A stretch of DNA of 64,000 bases, from positions 24,041,569-24,105,568 of the forward strand of contig JAZBQD010000001.1 in NCBI GenBank assembly GCA_036583965.1, written 5' to 3'. The notes under the pieces are model-generated. The model worked only from the letters and a program-made list of their open reading frames with translations, made no database searches and was not told where the DNA came from. The position numbers and the translations under genes are program-made. Below, in pieces: positions 47,554 through 58,900 of the stretch (positions are counted from its first letter, which is position 1; each line of letters opens with the position of its first letter). Origin of the DNA: Prunella strophiata. Its lineage: Eukaryota > Chordata > Aves > Passeriformes > Prunellidae.

Positions 47554-47686
47554 TTTTGTTGGTACTTTTCCCACCATGCTAATGTTCAATTATTGAGAGC
47601 TATTTGGGCTGTAAAACAGCAAAGTACAGCAATCCCCTGTTCACCAACTTCCTTGGATGGCTTCCAGGGGCTGGGTATCATTATGA
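47554..47686 (+). repeat. Direct repeat copy 2 (133 bp)
   Basis: The partner of 44810-44942, same orientation, 2744 bp downstream, same length. The differences are GGATGG for GGAAGG, CAGGGG for CAGGGA and TATCA for TATCC. The open frames in the two copies (MRAIWAVKQQSTAIPCSPTS) are equally open by virtue of the duplication, which does not show coding. Confidence 0.9.
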
Positions 47687-48496
47687 TGCTGCATCTATGG
47701 CAGCATCTCTTGAGGACAATGCTCCTATGTTTTGGGAGAAATCCCACCCAAACTAAGCCCAGAGATGGGAAATCCAGCTGAGGGGCAGCAGCTGCCAGGG
47801 TGGTCATGAGGATTGTTTGGTGGCTTTATTACATTTCAATGTCACCACCAGGATCAGTGTGGAGGTAATGGGATGCAGGAGAGCACCTCAGTTTGCACAG
47901 GGCTGGGAAGGGGATGCAGGAGCTTTTCTAGCCTGAAGAACCCTGAACTGATGCCTCCTGATGGGGCTGAGGGAGAGCTGTGGGTCTCTGCTGGTGCTGG
48001 ATGGGGACTCCCACTTGCCTCCCTCTCCATTCTGAGCCCTGTTTAGGGGCAGCATCATGTGCCAGGGACAGACACACAGACAGAGACCAGAGGAAACAAT
48101 TTCCAAAGCTCAGAGCTAGGAACAGCCCTTTCCTTGTGTTTTATTAAAAATAAAACAGCCTGCACTTGTATTTCCAGGCAGGTGAAAAGAATAATTACTT
48201 TACAGAGATGGAATTCCTCCATATATTATAGCCATTAAAAAGAGTAAAATTTTAAATTTACTATGGCATGGAACAAAAAGGTAGTGCAGTTAGAGATAAT
48301 GAAATCCTTACTTGCCACTAATGGAAGAATTACTGTTGTTAAAGACCCCTTCATAAATAATTGAGAAACCAATTATACAGTCTTGGGGACTAATTTATCC
48401 AGGAGCAATACAGACCATGTTTTGCCATAGAATGAGTGGCACAAATTGTCTGCTACAGCTTGCTGCTGCTCTGCAAAGAAATAGTAAAAAAGGGGG

Positions 48497-48519
48497 AAAA
48501 AAAAAAAAAAAAAAAAAAA
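48497..48519 (+). repeat. 23-nt poly-A tract
   Basis: An uninterrupted A run following GGGGG, with AT-rich sequence (TATAATATATATAATACATT, 48551 onward) just downstream. No retroposon body is recognised. Confidence 0.85.
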
Positions 48520-49133
48520 GGAAAGAAACTAATGCATCTACTAATCAGGATAATATATATAATACATTAATATATTTATAATACATTATCAGTAATGAGA
48601 TGTCCATATATCTTAATTTAAGGCAGTTTTGCTGATGTATGGAGGGCTGAATTACCATGCCAGTTGGTTGGTCTGAGTGCTGGGAGGGGAGCAGGGCTGG
48701 CGGCCGGGGCTGCTCCCCCTGACCCGGCGGGTGGGGGTCCCTGCTCCTTCTGCTCGTGGCAGGATCCCGGTGTGTCCCGGTGTGTCCCCGAGGGGCTGCG
48801 AGCTGCCCCGGGGAAGGGGCTGGGCCGGGGGTGCAGCCCGGGCAGCGCCGTTTTGGCACAAAAATTCTTAAACAAAACAAGGTTTGGAGCTGTTTGGGTG
48901 GTGTGTAACAAACCCCCGGGCTGCCCGGCACGGGTTCAGCGGCACAAAGAGAACGGGCTGTTCGCCGCGGGGTCCCGGTGTGCGACGGATTCCCCCGGGC
49001 ACATCCCGACAGCGGGGTCGGTGCGGAAGAGACCCTCCGGGCACATCCCGGGGCAGGATTCGGTGCGCAGGGAGCCCCGCCGGGGAAGAACCCTCGCTCC
49101 CGGGTTCTGTGTGTCCGGGATCCCCTCTCCTGG

Positions 49134-49545
49134 CACATTCCGGTGTGTCCCAGTGTGTCCCGGATTCCCGGTACATCCAGGTGTGTCCCGGCCCATCCCG
49201 GTATGTCCCGGCCCACCCCGCCGCTGTGTCCCGGTGTGTCCCGGCCCATCCCGGTGTGTGTGTCCCGGTGTGTCCCGGCCCATCCCGGTGTGTGTGTCCC
49301 GGTGTGTGTGTCCCGGCCCATCCCGGTGTGTGTCCCGGTGTGTGTGTCCCGGCCCATCCCGGTGTGTGTGTCCCGGTGTGTGTGTCCCGGCCCATCCCGG
49401 TGTGTGTGTCCCGGTGTGTGTGTCCCGGTGTGTGTGTCCCGGCCCATCCCGGTGTGTGTGTCCCGGTGTGTGTGTCCCGGTGTGTGTGTGTCCCGGTGTG
49501 TGTGTCCCGGCCCATCCCGCAGTGTGTGTCCCGCCGCTGTGTCCG
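49134..49545 (+). repeat. GC-rich minisatellite upstream of CCDC6
   Basis: About 0.4 kb of tandem units combining CCCGGCCCATCCCG with GTGTGTGTCCCG blocks. I count eight exact copies of CCCGGCCCATCCCG. Unit length varies (about 22-50 bp) because the number of TGTG steps and short CCCGGTGTGTGTGT blocks varies. More degenerate units (GGGCACATCCCG) extend back to about 48990. The long open frames over this array on both strands are by-products of the repeat. Confidence 0.92.
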
Positions 49546-49672
49546 GGCGGGCGCGGTGCCGGCGCGGGCCGCCAGGCGGCGCTGTGGGCGGGCGCGCGGC
49601 CCGTCTCGGCGCCGGCGCGCGGCGGGCGCCGCCCCCTGCTCGGGCGGCGGCGGCGGCGGCGCGCGCGGGGCG

Positions 49673-49984
49673 ATGGCGGACAGCGCCAGCGAGAGCGACA
49701 CCGACGGCGGCGGCGGCAGCGGCGGCACCGCGGGGCCGCTGTCGGGGGGCGGCCCGGGCGCGGGGCCCGGCTGCGGCACGGCGGGCGGCGGCGGCGGCTC
49801 CTCGGGGGGCGGCAAGGCGGGCGGGATCGTGATCTCGCCGTTCCGGCTGGAGGAGCTGACGAACCGCCTGGCCTCGCTGCAGCAGGAGAACAAGGTGCTG
49901 AAGATCGAGCTGGAGACCTACAAGCTCAAGTGCAAGGCGCTGCAGGAGGAGAACCGCGACCTGCGCAAGGCCAGCGTCACCATC
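49673..49984 (+). CDS. CCDC6: CCDC6 exon 1
   Basis: The start ATG lies in a good context (G at -3 and +4). The exon encodes 104 codons, phase 0, ending KASVTI before GTGAGT. It begins [12 protein letters not shown], has a Gly-rich low-complexity stretch that differs from the human one, then [20 protein letters not shown] and the start of a coiled coil ([20 protein letters not shown]), identical to human. CCDC6 (H4) is a coiled-coil phosphoprotein linked to ATM signalling and the DNA-damage checkpoint. Its exon 1 is the part fused to RET in RET/PTC1 thyroid cancers, where the coiled coil dimerises the kinase (established knowledge). Exon 2 (expected to start QARAEQEEEF) is not in the window. 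Confidence 0.97.
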
Positions 49985-52900
49985 GTGAGTGCGGGCGGCG
50001 CCGCGGCGGGCCCGGCGGGCGGGGAGCGGGGGTGTCCCCGCCGCGGGGTGTCCGCGCAGGGCGGGCCCGGCCCCGGCCGCGGCCTCCCCGCCGCCCCCCG
50101 GCCGCCTCCCGGCTGGCCGGGACCGGTCACCGCGGGCGGGCCCGGCTGTCACCGCGCACAGGTGGGGTCACCCCGCGCCCTTCGCGCCCCCTCCGGCACC
50201 GGGAGGGCACCGGCGGCGGAACCGGCGAGGAGGCGAGGCGGTTCCCCCGGCCGGACCCGCGTGGCCGCCCGGCTCCCCGCGGGGAGGCGGCCCCGCCGGC
50301 CCGCCCTGCCCGGTGTCCGAGCGGCGGCCGCTCGGGGAGGGGCCGGGCCGGGGAAGGGCGATGCTCTCCGTTCCCCTGAAGTTTCTCAAAGTAGAGATTT
50401 CCTTGGAGTTTAAGTAATCTGCGGAGATTACGGATTATCTCTTCAGCGTCACCTCTTCAGCCACCGTGCAGAAGCGGCGAGCTGCAGGAATAGCGTCTTG
50501 GTCATGAGGAAGTGTCTGGTCTGTTCGTAATATTTTGTTAGCTGTGATATTTCAAGTTATTTGAGAACTCATTTAAATAAGACTCTTGAAAATAATGCGA
50601 GTAGAGCAGCACTCTGTCCCGGCAAGAGCTCAGCTCCTGGTTTATGAGCACTGTGAGGATAACTTGGAGTTTAACACCGTTTTATGTGATGCTGTTAGGC
50701 AGGAATCCTCAGAAAAGTGCATATCAAAATACTACAAAAATATTGTTCTGTTCTTCTCTATGAGTTTGGGAGCTAGGAGTTTAAATTCAAGGGATTTTTG
50801 CTAATTCTGTGGCTAAAGGGGTAGTTTAGGTGTTGCAGTGCTCATGGCCTGCATGCAGAGTAGGTAACTTGCCAAAGACCTGTTAAAGGTAACTCTGATA
50901 CTGTCCCGACCGTCTTTGCCAGTGCAGGTGGAGATGTTTTGGGAGAGACCAGTCCCACTTGTGTGTGCACACTCTCATCTCATCTGATTTTTCACAGGGG
51001 CTGCTTCACTCTGAGCATAATGTCTGTTTTATTGATACTCAGCTTTTCCATTGTCAATACATCTAGCCAAGAAATGGAGCTCTCCTAGGCATACCTCTCA
51101 TCTGCTCCTAGTAGTAAGCATTCAGTGTCTAGCAGGATGTGGGCCGGAAGAGTGCATGAAATACAATACAGAAGTAATTTATTCAAGGATGACAAATATA
51201 GTGCTAGTCGGGGAAATGTGTGCTTTGTTAATACTTTACGAGAAGAGAATGTGCCTTAATTAGGTAGCGGCGGAGTGCCTTCTAATGTTGAAAGGGGCTA
51301 AGGCGCCTTGTCAGTCAGACATTTTCTCTCTGCCTGCTAGAAAGGCACAGCATCTTTCTGAACCCCTGGTAGGTGTATTGTTTGTAAACAACTTGGAAAA
51401 AATGCTTGTGTGCATTGCAGTTCTGGCAATGTCTCTAGGGACTGATCACCTTACATGTTCATCAGATTTTAATTTGTAAAAAGGAGGTATTTTCCTTAAA
51501 TCTGAACTCTGCCTGTTTTTGACATCTTGGATAAAGAGAGGAGAGGTGTTAGACTTTAATGGCAACCTGTTAGCTGTCTGGGAAACCGACATCTTTAGCT
51601 GATGCTGTGGCTTTGGTATGCTAAACTGTGTGCACAACTGAGTAAACCACTTCTAATTCAGCCAGCGGTGAAAAAGTGAATGCAAAACAACACTTTTTTC
51701 AGGCCAGCTGAGACCTTGTGCTGTGGTTTCCATAGTCCATAACGTAAACACATTTGCAGTCAGAATACTTTGTTGTGTGGCTCTAGTATGCAGGTGAAGT
51801 GGAGACGAGCTTTATTGGAATGTTGAAATATGTGTCGTTCACATGTAAACGTCAGAGGAATAGAAAATTTTCTGATTGTCTCCACTGTGATTCTGAACCT
51901 TTGTCAATTTGCTCCTCCACCCTCCAGCTCCTCGCAGTGTTGCTGTGCTGACAGACGGGCTCTTTGTATGTTTCCTGTTGCGGGCATTGTAATGACACAA
52001 ATCAGCTTTGATTTTTATCAAGTGTTGAGGACAAGCTGTGAAGCACAAGTGGAACTGACAGGTAGCCAAAATATCAGGTGAATGACTAAACCTGTGTGCT
52101 GTAGGTGAAGGTGACTTCTTGAACCACACAGCTCTTCATCTGCAAACCTTTCACTGGTCCTCTTTGAGGTTTTTTATGCAAGGCCACAGAGACTCTTTGC
52201 TTTCTGCAGCTCCCACCATTGTCTCTAACGATTTTGAATATTTTCCCTTTAAAGTTTGCCAGTTAAAAGGTGATGATCTTCCTCCTACCTCTTGTGTCCA
52301 TGCTGGTGTAAGTGCTAATATGACATCTCTTTGTGCTTGCAGTATTGTTGGTGTCAGCATGGATATAGTCAGTTTAGGAATTACCTAAATTGCTTGCCAC
52401 ATAGGATCTTATTAGTTCTATTTGTAGTTCACCCCTGTGTCATAGGGTTGAAAATAAAGTGTTAATTAAGCGTAGGAGACCTACATTAAGTAGTTGCACT
52501 TGGAAAACTGAGAAAAGGTGTTGGCTTGGCAGGCTTGTATGCTCACTAACTTCATATGTACTCTCATCTAAAACATGTGAAAACAAAAGCTGCTTTCAAG
52601 CTGAAATTGGTGAAGCCAGCTTGGACTAAGAGTACACCCAAAAATATGTGCGAGCTGTACTCCTTCCAGTAGCCTGAAATGCAAATGAAGTTATGCTGCT
52701 GTTCATGTGCAAGACTGTGAAAGTAAGTAAATATATGTGATAACTTTATCTCACCTGCTATTATTGGTAACAAACGGTGAGAGAGGGAGCAAAGCAAGGG
52801 AGAAAGCTGGGGATATTTCAAGTGTTCTCTGGCAGTGCAAGAGCATTACATCAGAAGGTGCAGTTTCAGATCAGATATTAAGAAGAAATGACTAAGATCA

Positions 52901-55900
52901 CTCGAGCCATTTGCAGAGGGTTCATTTATATGTATTTAGCAATCTCAGTTGTATGATCTCATGGTGTATTTCTGCAAGGTCTTTTTTAGGAAATGGAACG
53001 GCTGGTGCCTAGGTTGGGAAAAAACAGGCGCCTGAAGATCTGAGATGTGTGTGTTTGGGATGAGAAACAGCGAGTTTTGGTTATAGTGCTGCACTACCAG
53101 GAGTGGATTTCCTGTGTGAATTTTCTTAGTTCTTTGGTGAAAAAGGTCTGCCAAGGAGATGTCATATTTAACGGGCCGAGCCTGGGACAGCACAACTTCT
53201 CTAGTTAAATAAGAGTACCTTCAAACCTTCGTGGTGGGGTGACTGCTTTTCAAAAGAATGATTTGCTGTGTGTAACAAAAGCTGAAATACTTCAGTTGGG
53301 TGTAGGTATATCTTGGTCAGGAAGTTTCTTTTGAAATTGGTCGAATTTGGATTTTTAGCTCCTTTTTTTCTACTCTTCAGTGTTTAATGTAACCAAGCCA
53401 TCCTATTTCAGTGAAAGCCATATAACCTTTAGCTATACTGGAAGCATTTTGGTTTTCTTTGTTATTGTTTCGAACTGACAGGCCTCATACGAACAGAATG
53501 CTTCTAAGTAAAAGAAGAGTTTTAGTCCCTGGCTGCTACTTACTTTCTCTAGGATGTTAGATTTGGTAATTTAACTCATGTAAATTGGCCTACTATAGTC
53601 AGACATCTTCTGTGGAGTTAGAAAATTAAAATACAATAAGCTCTATTCTGTTACTTAGTTTTTTAACTGAGGTGGAGATAGAGTATTTGAGAAGCATTAA
53701 TTTAAAAATGTTCCTGCTCCAAAATGCCTGATGTAGCAGTTTTAATGCACTCTAACAATTTACAAGAACATCTCTCTTTAATTTTCCCCGATTTTGCTTT
53801 GTAGGGACGGGAATTATCCTAGAAATCCTGATTTGTGGTGCTGTGTGGATCCCCAACAGGATCATCAATTCAGATGAGCCAGTCTGATCCGAAGTGCTGA
53901 TGGCATATGCTGGCTTTTGTGAGCTTGCCATGAGTTATCACTGTCTGGTAGTGCCTGCTTGCAGCACTTGCTGCCAGGGAATGCTGGGACACGGGACTGC
54001 TGCAGCTTGTGAGTGGCAGTATTTTACTGTGAGGCCTCTGCTACCCTTGTTTCTGTAGCTAAACCTGTGCTCTGCACCTTGGCTGCCAGCTTGACTCTTC
54101 TCATTCCGGGAGTGCTGGCAGAGGGCAGTTGTATTTCCTGGCTTTTTGGCCTCCTCTGCGATGCTGCAGAGCTGTGTGATCAGCCTTCCACCTGTTGTGA
54201 GGAACAATAGAAAAAAAAGCCTTACTCAGCTCCTATTTCCTCACCCCCTGCTTAAATCCTGAACAAAGTTGTTGCTTTCAATAACAGCTATCCTGAAAGC
54301 AAACAGGCTTTCTGGGGCTTGCAGATCAGAAAAATCCTGTGTGCTGTTGTGAACTGTTAAGAGTTTTCCCAATAACAACCAGATTTGGATGCTGGAAATA
54401 ATTACAATTTTGCATTTCATTCTCAATGAAGTGTGCAGAGGGATCTGTGTGTGTGCATGAGATCTGCTGTTGTGGATCTTCATGGAAAATGTCAGCCTAG
54501 ACAGATAGTTTGGGGAAGTGAATGGATGTACTATATTGTCAAAAATCTCCTGCAAAAATGCTTTTTTCTTTTTTGGAGTTTGCACCAGAATTTCAAGGCA
54601 GAACACCTGTTCCAGTACAGAAAGTGTCTATTAATAGTAGGAGAAAAAGGGCAGGATAGTCTATCTGAACTGAACTAGGAACCTTTAAAAGGTGCTGATA
54701 AGGGCATGGTGATGAGTAAAAGAAATTAATTAGTAGCAGAGAGAAGTAAAAAGGAGACCAATAAAGCAAAAGTATTTTTACAAAATGTATCTGTGAGTCT
54801 GTTATTTACTCTTGATTTTAAAGTAGATCTTGCTTTTGTGAAGAATACTCTCAGTTCTGTGATGTCTTTTGTAGGTGTAAGAAGCCTGCTTGGAGCTTTT
54901 GTATCCTGCTGTGTCATTTATCACTCCAGTTTGTAGCTGGACTAAGCTGAAAGTAGCTCAAAAATAACTTATTTTAGAAATGCTTTGCTTACCTGCTCTT
55001 CAGAATAAAGACAACAGTGTTGCTAAGATTAGCAAATTTGTGCACCATGAAGGTCCATCCAAAATTTTTCAGGCATGTTTTTTTCCAAGAGCAGACATGT
55101 AGGAAATGACTGTCTTGTATTTCAGTTCTACGTTAGCTTCTGATTCTCAGGTTTCTGTTGAACTTCTACAAATGTCTGTAAAGGAAAAAGGAAGTTTAGT
55201 AGTGCCCTTTGGTGTTATCTGCCTTGGCCCATAGGGTAGCATGGTCAGAGCAGTGCTGCTTGTGAGCCAGTAGTAGGGAGGTGTAGTGGCTTCTGCTTCC
55301 CTTTGGTAGTTACACACAGCCACTGGCATGTCCAATTCCCAGACAAAAACATCATCCATGTGCTGTTAACAGAATGTCACTGGGGTGTGTTGCAGGCCTT
55401 CCTGAATGCTGTTTAAAATACAAACAAAAACCACAGAAAAAGTCAATGTTTCTGAACTTAATTCAAATATTAATCTACAGGAATGCTTGTACTTTAAGGC
55501 AGTTTAAGGCTTCAGAGGTTTACTTAATCATCTGCTTTAATTTTTGTCACATGGTTTTATGAATTGCTCTTACACTGAACCTTGTAACTAACCTTGAAAT
55601 GTGTCTTTGAGAAGGGTATCCAGTGTTAATTTGAAGACTCTTGAAGATAAAGAATCACTGTGCTTGTAAGGGCTTTTGTGTCCTGCCTCCTGTTCTTCCT
55701 ATCAATTTCATCAAGGCTGAGCTGTTGGTTCCTGCTGTGCCTTTTGGCTGGGTTAATGAATATTCTGAATCCTCTCCTTTCTCCATGAAGATACAGACTG
55801 TAACAGGCAACTTTAGTTTATATTGACAAACTAAACTAAGCTCTCAGACTCTGAGATGCTGGAAATCCAAAGTGTTGAATTACATACGATTCACTGGTCT

Positions 55901-58900
55901 AGTCTAAACATCCTTTCCTGCTTCATATTTGCACAAAGGTTTCTGATAGCTTAATTTGGAGGTTTACTTATTTTATTTTTCATCCAGTGTGGTCAGTTGT
56001 CTTTAATGAGCTTGCTGCTGTGTGCTTTGGCTACTTTGGCAGAAATAGAGTTGCACACCTGTGCCTCGTTCAGGTCTGATTTGTGCTGCTGGGTTGTCCA
56101 ATGGCACTTGATTTAGAGCAGAGCATTAATTAATTGTGCAGGGAATATTTTAAACAACATCCTGCTTGGTAGATGTTGGTGAAATGGAATTTCCCACTGA
56201 TGAGTATTTTTGAGGTCAGTAAGCCACTTTGGAAATCCTGACATATACTTTATTTTATAACCATTTTTAAATAATGTTTGGCATGTATTACTAAATCAAA
56301 AACTCATATGGGTGTCTTATACACAGCCTACACCTTTGTGGTTATCTTTATTACAAATAGTCCTTGGCTGAAAGATGAATATTTGCTTATCTGCCACAAC
56401 TTGTTCTCTATAAAACCATGCTGAATGACCTGTTTAATGTTTCTGTCCTTTATACTGTAAATTAATTTGTTTGCAGTATTGCCATTGGGTTGATACCAAA
56501 CTCTGATAACCACCTAGTTTTGCTTGCCTTTAAATATTACACAACAACTCTACTTTTTTTATCAGTTACTTTATGTGATGTTCCCATATTTAATAATGGT
56601 GGAATGTCTTCAGTCAGTAGGCACTACTGGTATATTGCTCTGAATTACTTTGGGGATGAAAGTGAAATAAGAACTGAAATTGTAGAGTACATTTGGGAAT
56701 TTTTAATAAGGCAAAGTTCTTGGTATTTCTGTGGGCTTGCTATTCTGCATAGAAAGTAATTTTACTTCTTAATAACTTTCTCATTGAGGTTGTATCATGA
56801 ATTCTGTGTTAGAACTGGTTTGTAATCAGCTTTTATTATAAGAATGCTCTTTATTGTCAGGTTTGAACATTTACTGAGACTAAGGGCCATTCTTTCTTGG
56901 TGTATTCTCCTGTGACTTAAAAGCATTTTGAAGGAGAGGTTGCTTTGGTTTTTACTGTATTTTACACCTAACAACAGGTTTGCTTTCAACTGAAGAAAAA
57001 ATAGTCATATGTGTTCCTGCTGTATATCTGCCAGACATTTTTAACCTTCTTTTTAGTCACTTGCCCAAATGGCTGTTTGAGTTTTGCATTATTCATGTCA
57101 GCTGATTTAGTAATCAATATTGAGGTTTTTAGAGCTTCCAGTGCTGTTGCTGATCCCAGTATTAGAAAGGTAGTATAGACAAGATTTTAGAATAGTTTTC
57201 AAATCCTGGAAGTTCTGTATTTCATTTTAGTTGTGGTTTTGACTGTAATGGAGTTTGAATTTTAATACTGATTTCAAAGGATGAAGGAAAATTATTTCAC
57301 TGTATTAAACTCTTTCCAGGGTAGGTATGTGGTCATCTGTGGTTTTCTTGCACTTGTTAATTCTGTTTACTTGTTCTCATTGCTTGTTTCCTCCTGCTGC
57401 TGATACTGACTTTAATGTTGAAGCTGTTGTTTTCCAAGTTGTTGGTTTTAAGTGTTGGTATAAATGGGGTGTATTTTCAGCTACAGACTCTAAATGCCAA
57501 AGCTCCTTGTAGTAATTGAGCATATAATACTGATCTGTGGTGAGCAAGCTTATGCATCTGCTGGAGACTTCACAAAAGGTTTTCTTTCCACTACCCCTCA
57601 TAAAGTGTGCTTGGGTGGGATCCCAGGTGGGGACTGGAAGCATTGGAAGCCATTGAAATGATGACTCTATGGCAGCTGCAAACAAGATGATCAGGCAGCT
57701 GGACTTGTGGGGTGCTGCAGGACAATGGAATGCCAGTGTCTCACAAACAGACCTTGAGATGTGATTGAAATGAAGAAATGAGACAGTGCTGTCCTTCGCA
57801 GGAATGAAAATTGTCAGCAGTAGGCATCTGATGTATCTCAGCATAGCCTTGTAAAAACAGTGAGAGAAACAGTTGCTTTGCTGCTCTTTTTTAGGGGGTA
57901 GGAGGAAGTTGCTGAATTTAGCAAGAGAGCAAGAGGTGAATCCTTTCTGTCTTCCTCTTACAGAAAAAAAAAAAAAAAACCATAAAATGAAGTAGGTGAA
58001 TAGGGACAAAATGTACAATTTGAATTATGCACAGGATTTGGGATTCAAACAGAATGAATGGAAAAGAGACAAAGACATGCTCTAGAAGAGAGGCAAAAAA
58101 TACAGTATAAAGCAAGCTCCCCTGGATGTGTAAAGGAAATATTCTTGTGATGTCTTGCTTTCAACACAGATGCCTGGGGATGTCCAGAAGGGACATCTCA
58201 AGTTCTTGTTCTCCAGTCAGGTGCTTCTGTCTGATTGAAGATGTGTCTTGACCTTTAATTAGGTAGTCTGTTAGTGTCCCTTTTCAATGTATGGGGTGGA
58301 GAACAAAGTGAAAATGACAGGCAAGACAGTTGAGGTGAAGTATTCCACAGTAAAAACGTATCTTAAGTGGGGAACTCCGAATTACAGATGCTCAGGTTTC
58401 ACATCTCTTTCTGTGGGGTGTAAGGGTTACTTGATAAAAGCTGAAGCAGTTTTTACAGAAATATTGAAGCAGTTTCTAATCCTGGCACTTGAGTTGTAAT
58501 TATTTCAATTATCCAGTTAAAATACAGGCATTGTAGGCTAATTGGTGTCTATAGGGACAATTCTTTCAGCTCCTAAGAGTCCTCTATCCCTTCATGCATT
58601 CCCTTGCAGCAGTTGTTTTCCTGGAAAAGTAGGTATTTCCTCAGCACAGCTGATAGTCTAACTGATGGAGATACTCTTCAGATAAGGCTTCTCTTCCTCT
58701 CTCAACTCTGAATTTTACTTTCATTTGAAATTTGTAATATTATATGCAGCCTGGTCCCAGTTTGGGGAGGGTTTAGTGAGGTGGATGAGCATCTGTTCAG
58801 CCCTGCTGTAAATGAAAACATCCTAGCAGTGTTCCAGCTGTCTGTAAAGTTTCCTCAGATGCTTTAATTCTTTAAACTGCCTAAAATGTGATGTTTCTGC

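Larger units (their letters stand above)
41671..48690 (+). other. ANK3-CCDC6 intergenic region
   Basis: About 7 kb with no supported gene. It contains both copies of a 133-bp direct repeat, a 26-nt poly-C run, an old interspersed-repeat fossil and a poly-A tract before the CCDC6 CpG island. A GC-richer patch at about 42950-43270 has overlapping open frames on both strands without protein character. Confidence 0.7.
48690..50370 (+). promoter_or_regulatory. CCDC6: CpG island and promoter region of CCDC6
   Basis: Composition switches abruptly from AT-rich to strongly GC- and CpG-rich at about 48690 and back at about 50370, with CCDC6 exon 1 inside. No TATA box is evident, as expected for a housekeeping CpG-island promoter. 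The transcription start is not determinable by eye, but is probably between the minisatellite and the ATG at 49673. Confidence 0.85.

Noticed and set aside
48545..50152. Very long open frames (341-571 codons) on both strands over the CCDC6 promoter
   Set aside because: They come from the minisatellite and CpG-rich low-stop sequence. Their products are [12 protein letters not shown] or [12 protein letters not shown] repeats. Only 49673-49984 matches a protein.
57377..58018. 213-codon minus-strand frame in CCDC6 intron 1
   Set aside because: Begins in poly-F sequence derived from a poly-A run on the plus strand; no protein similarity recognised.
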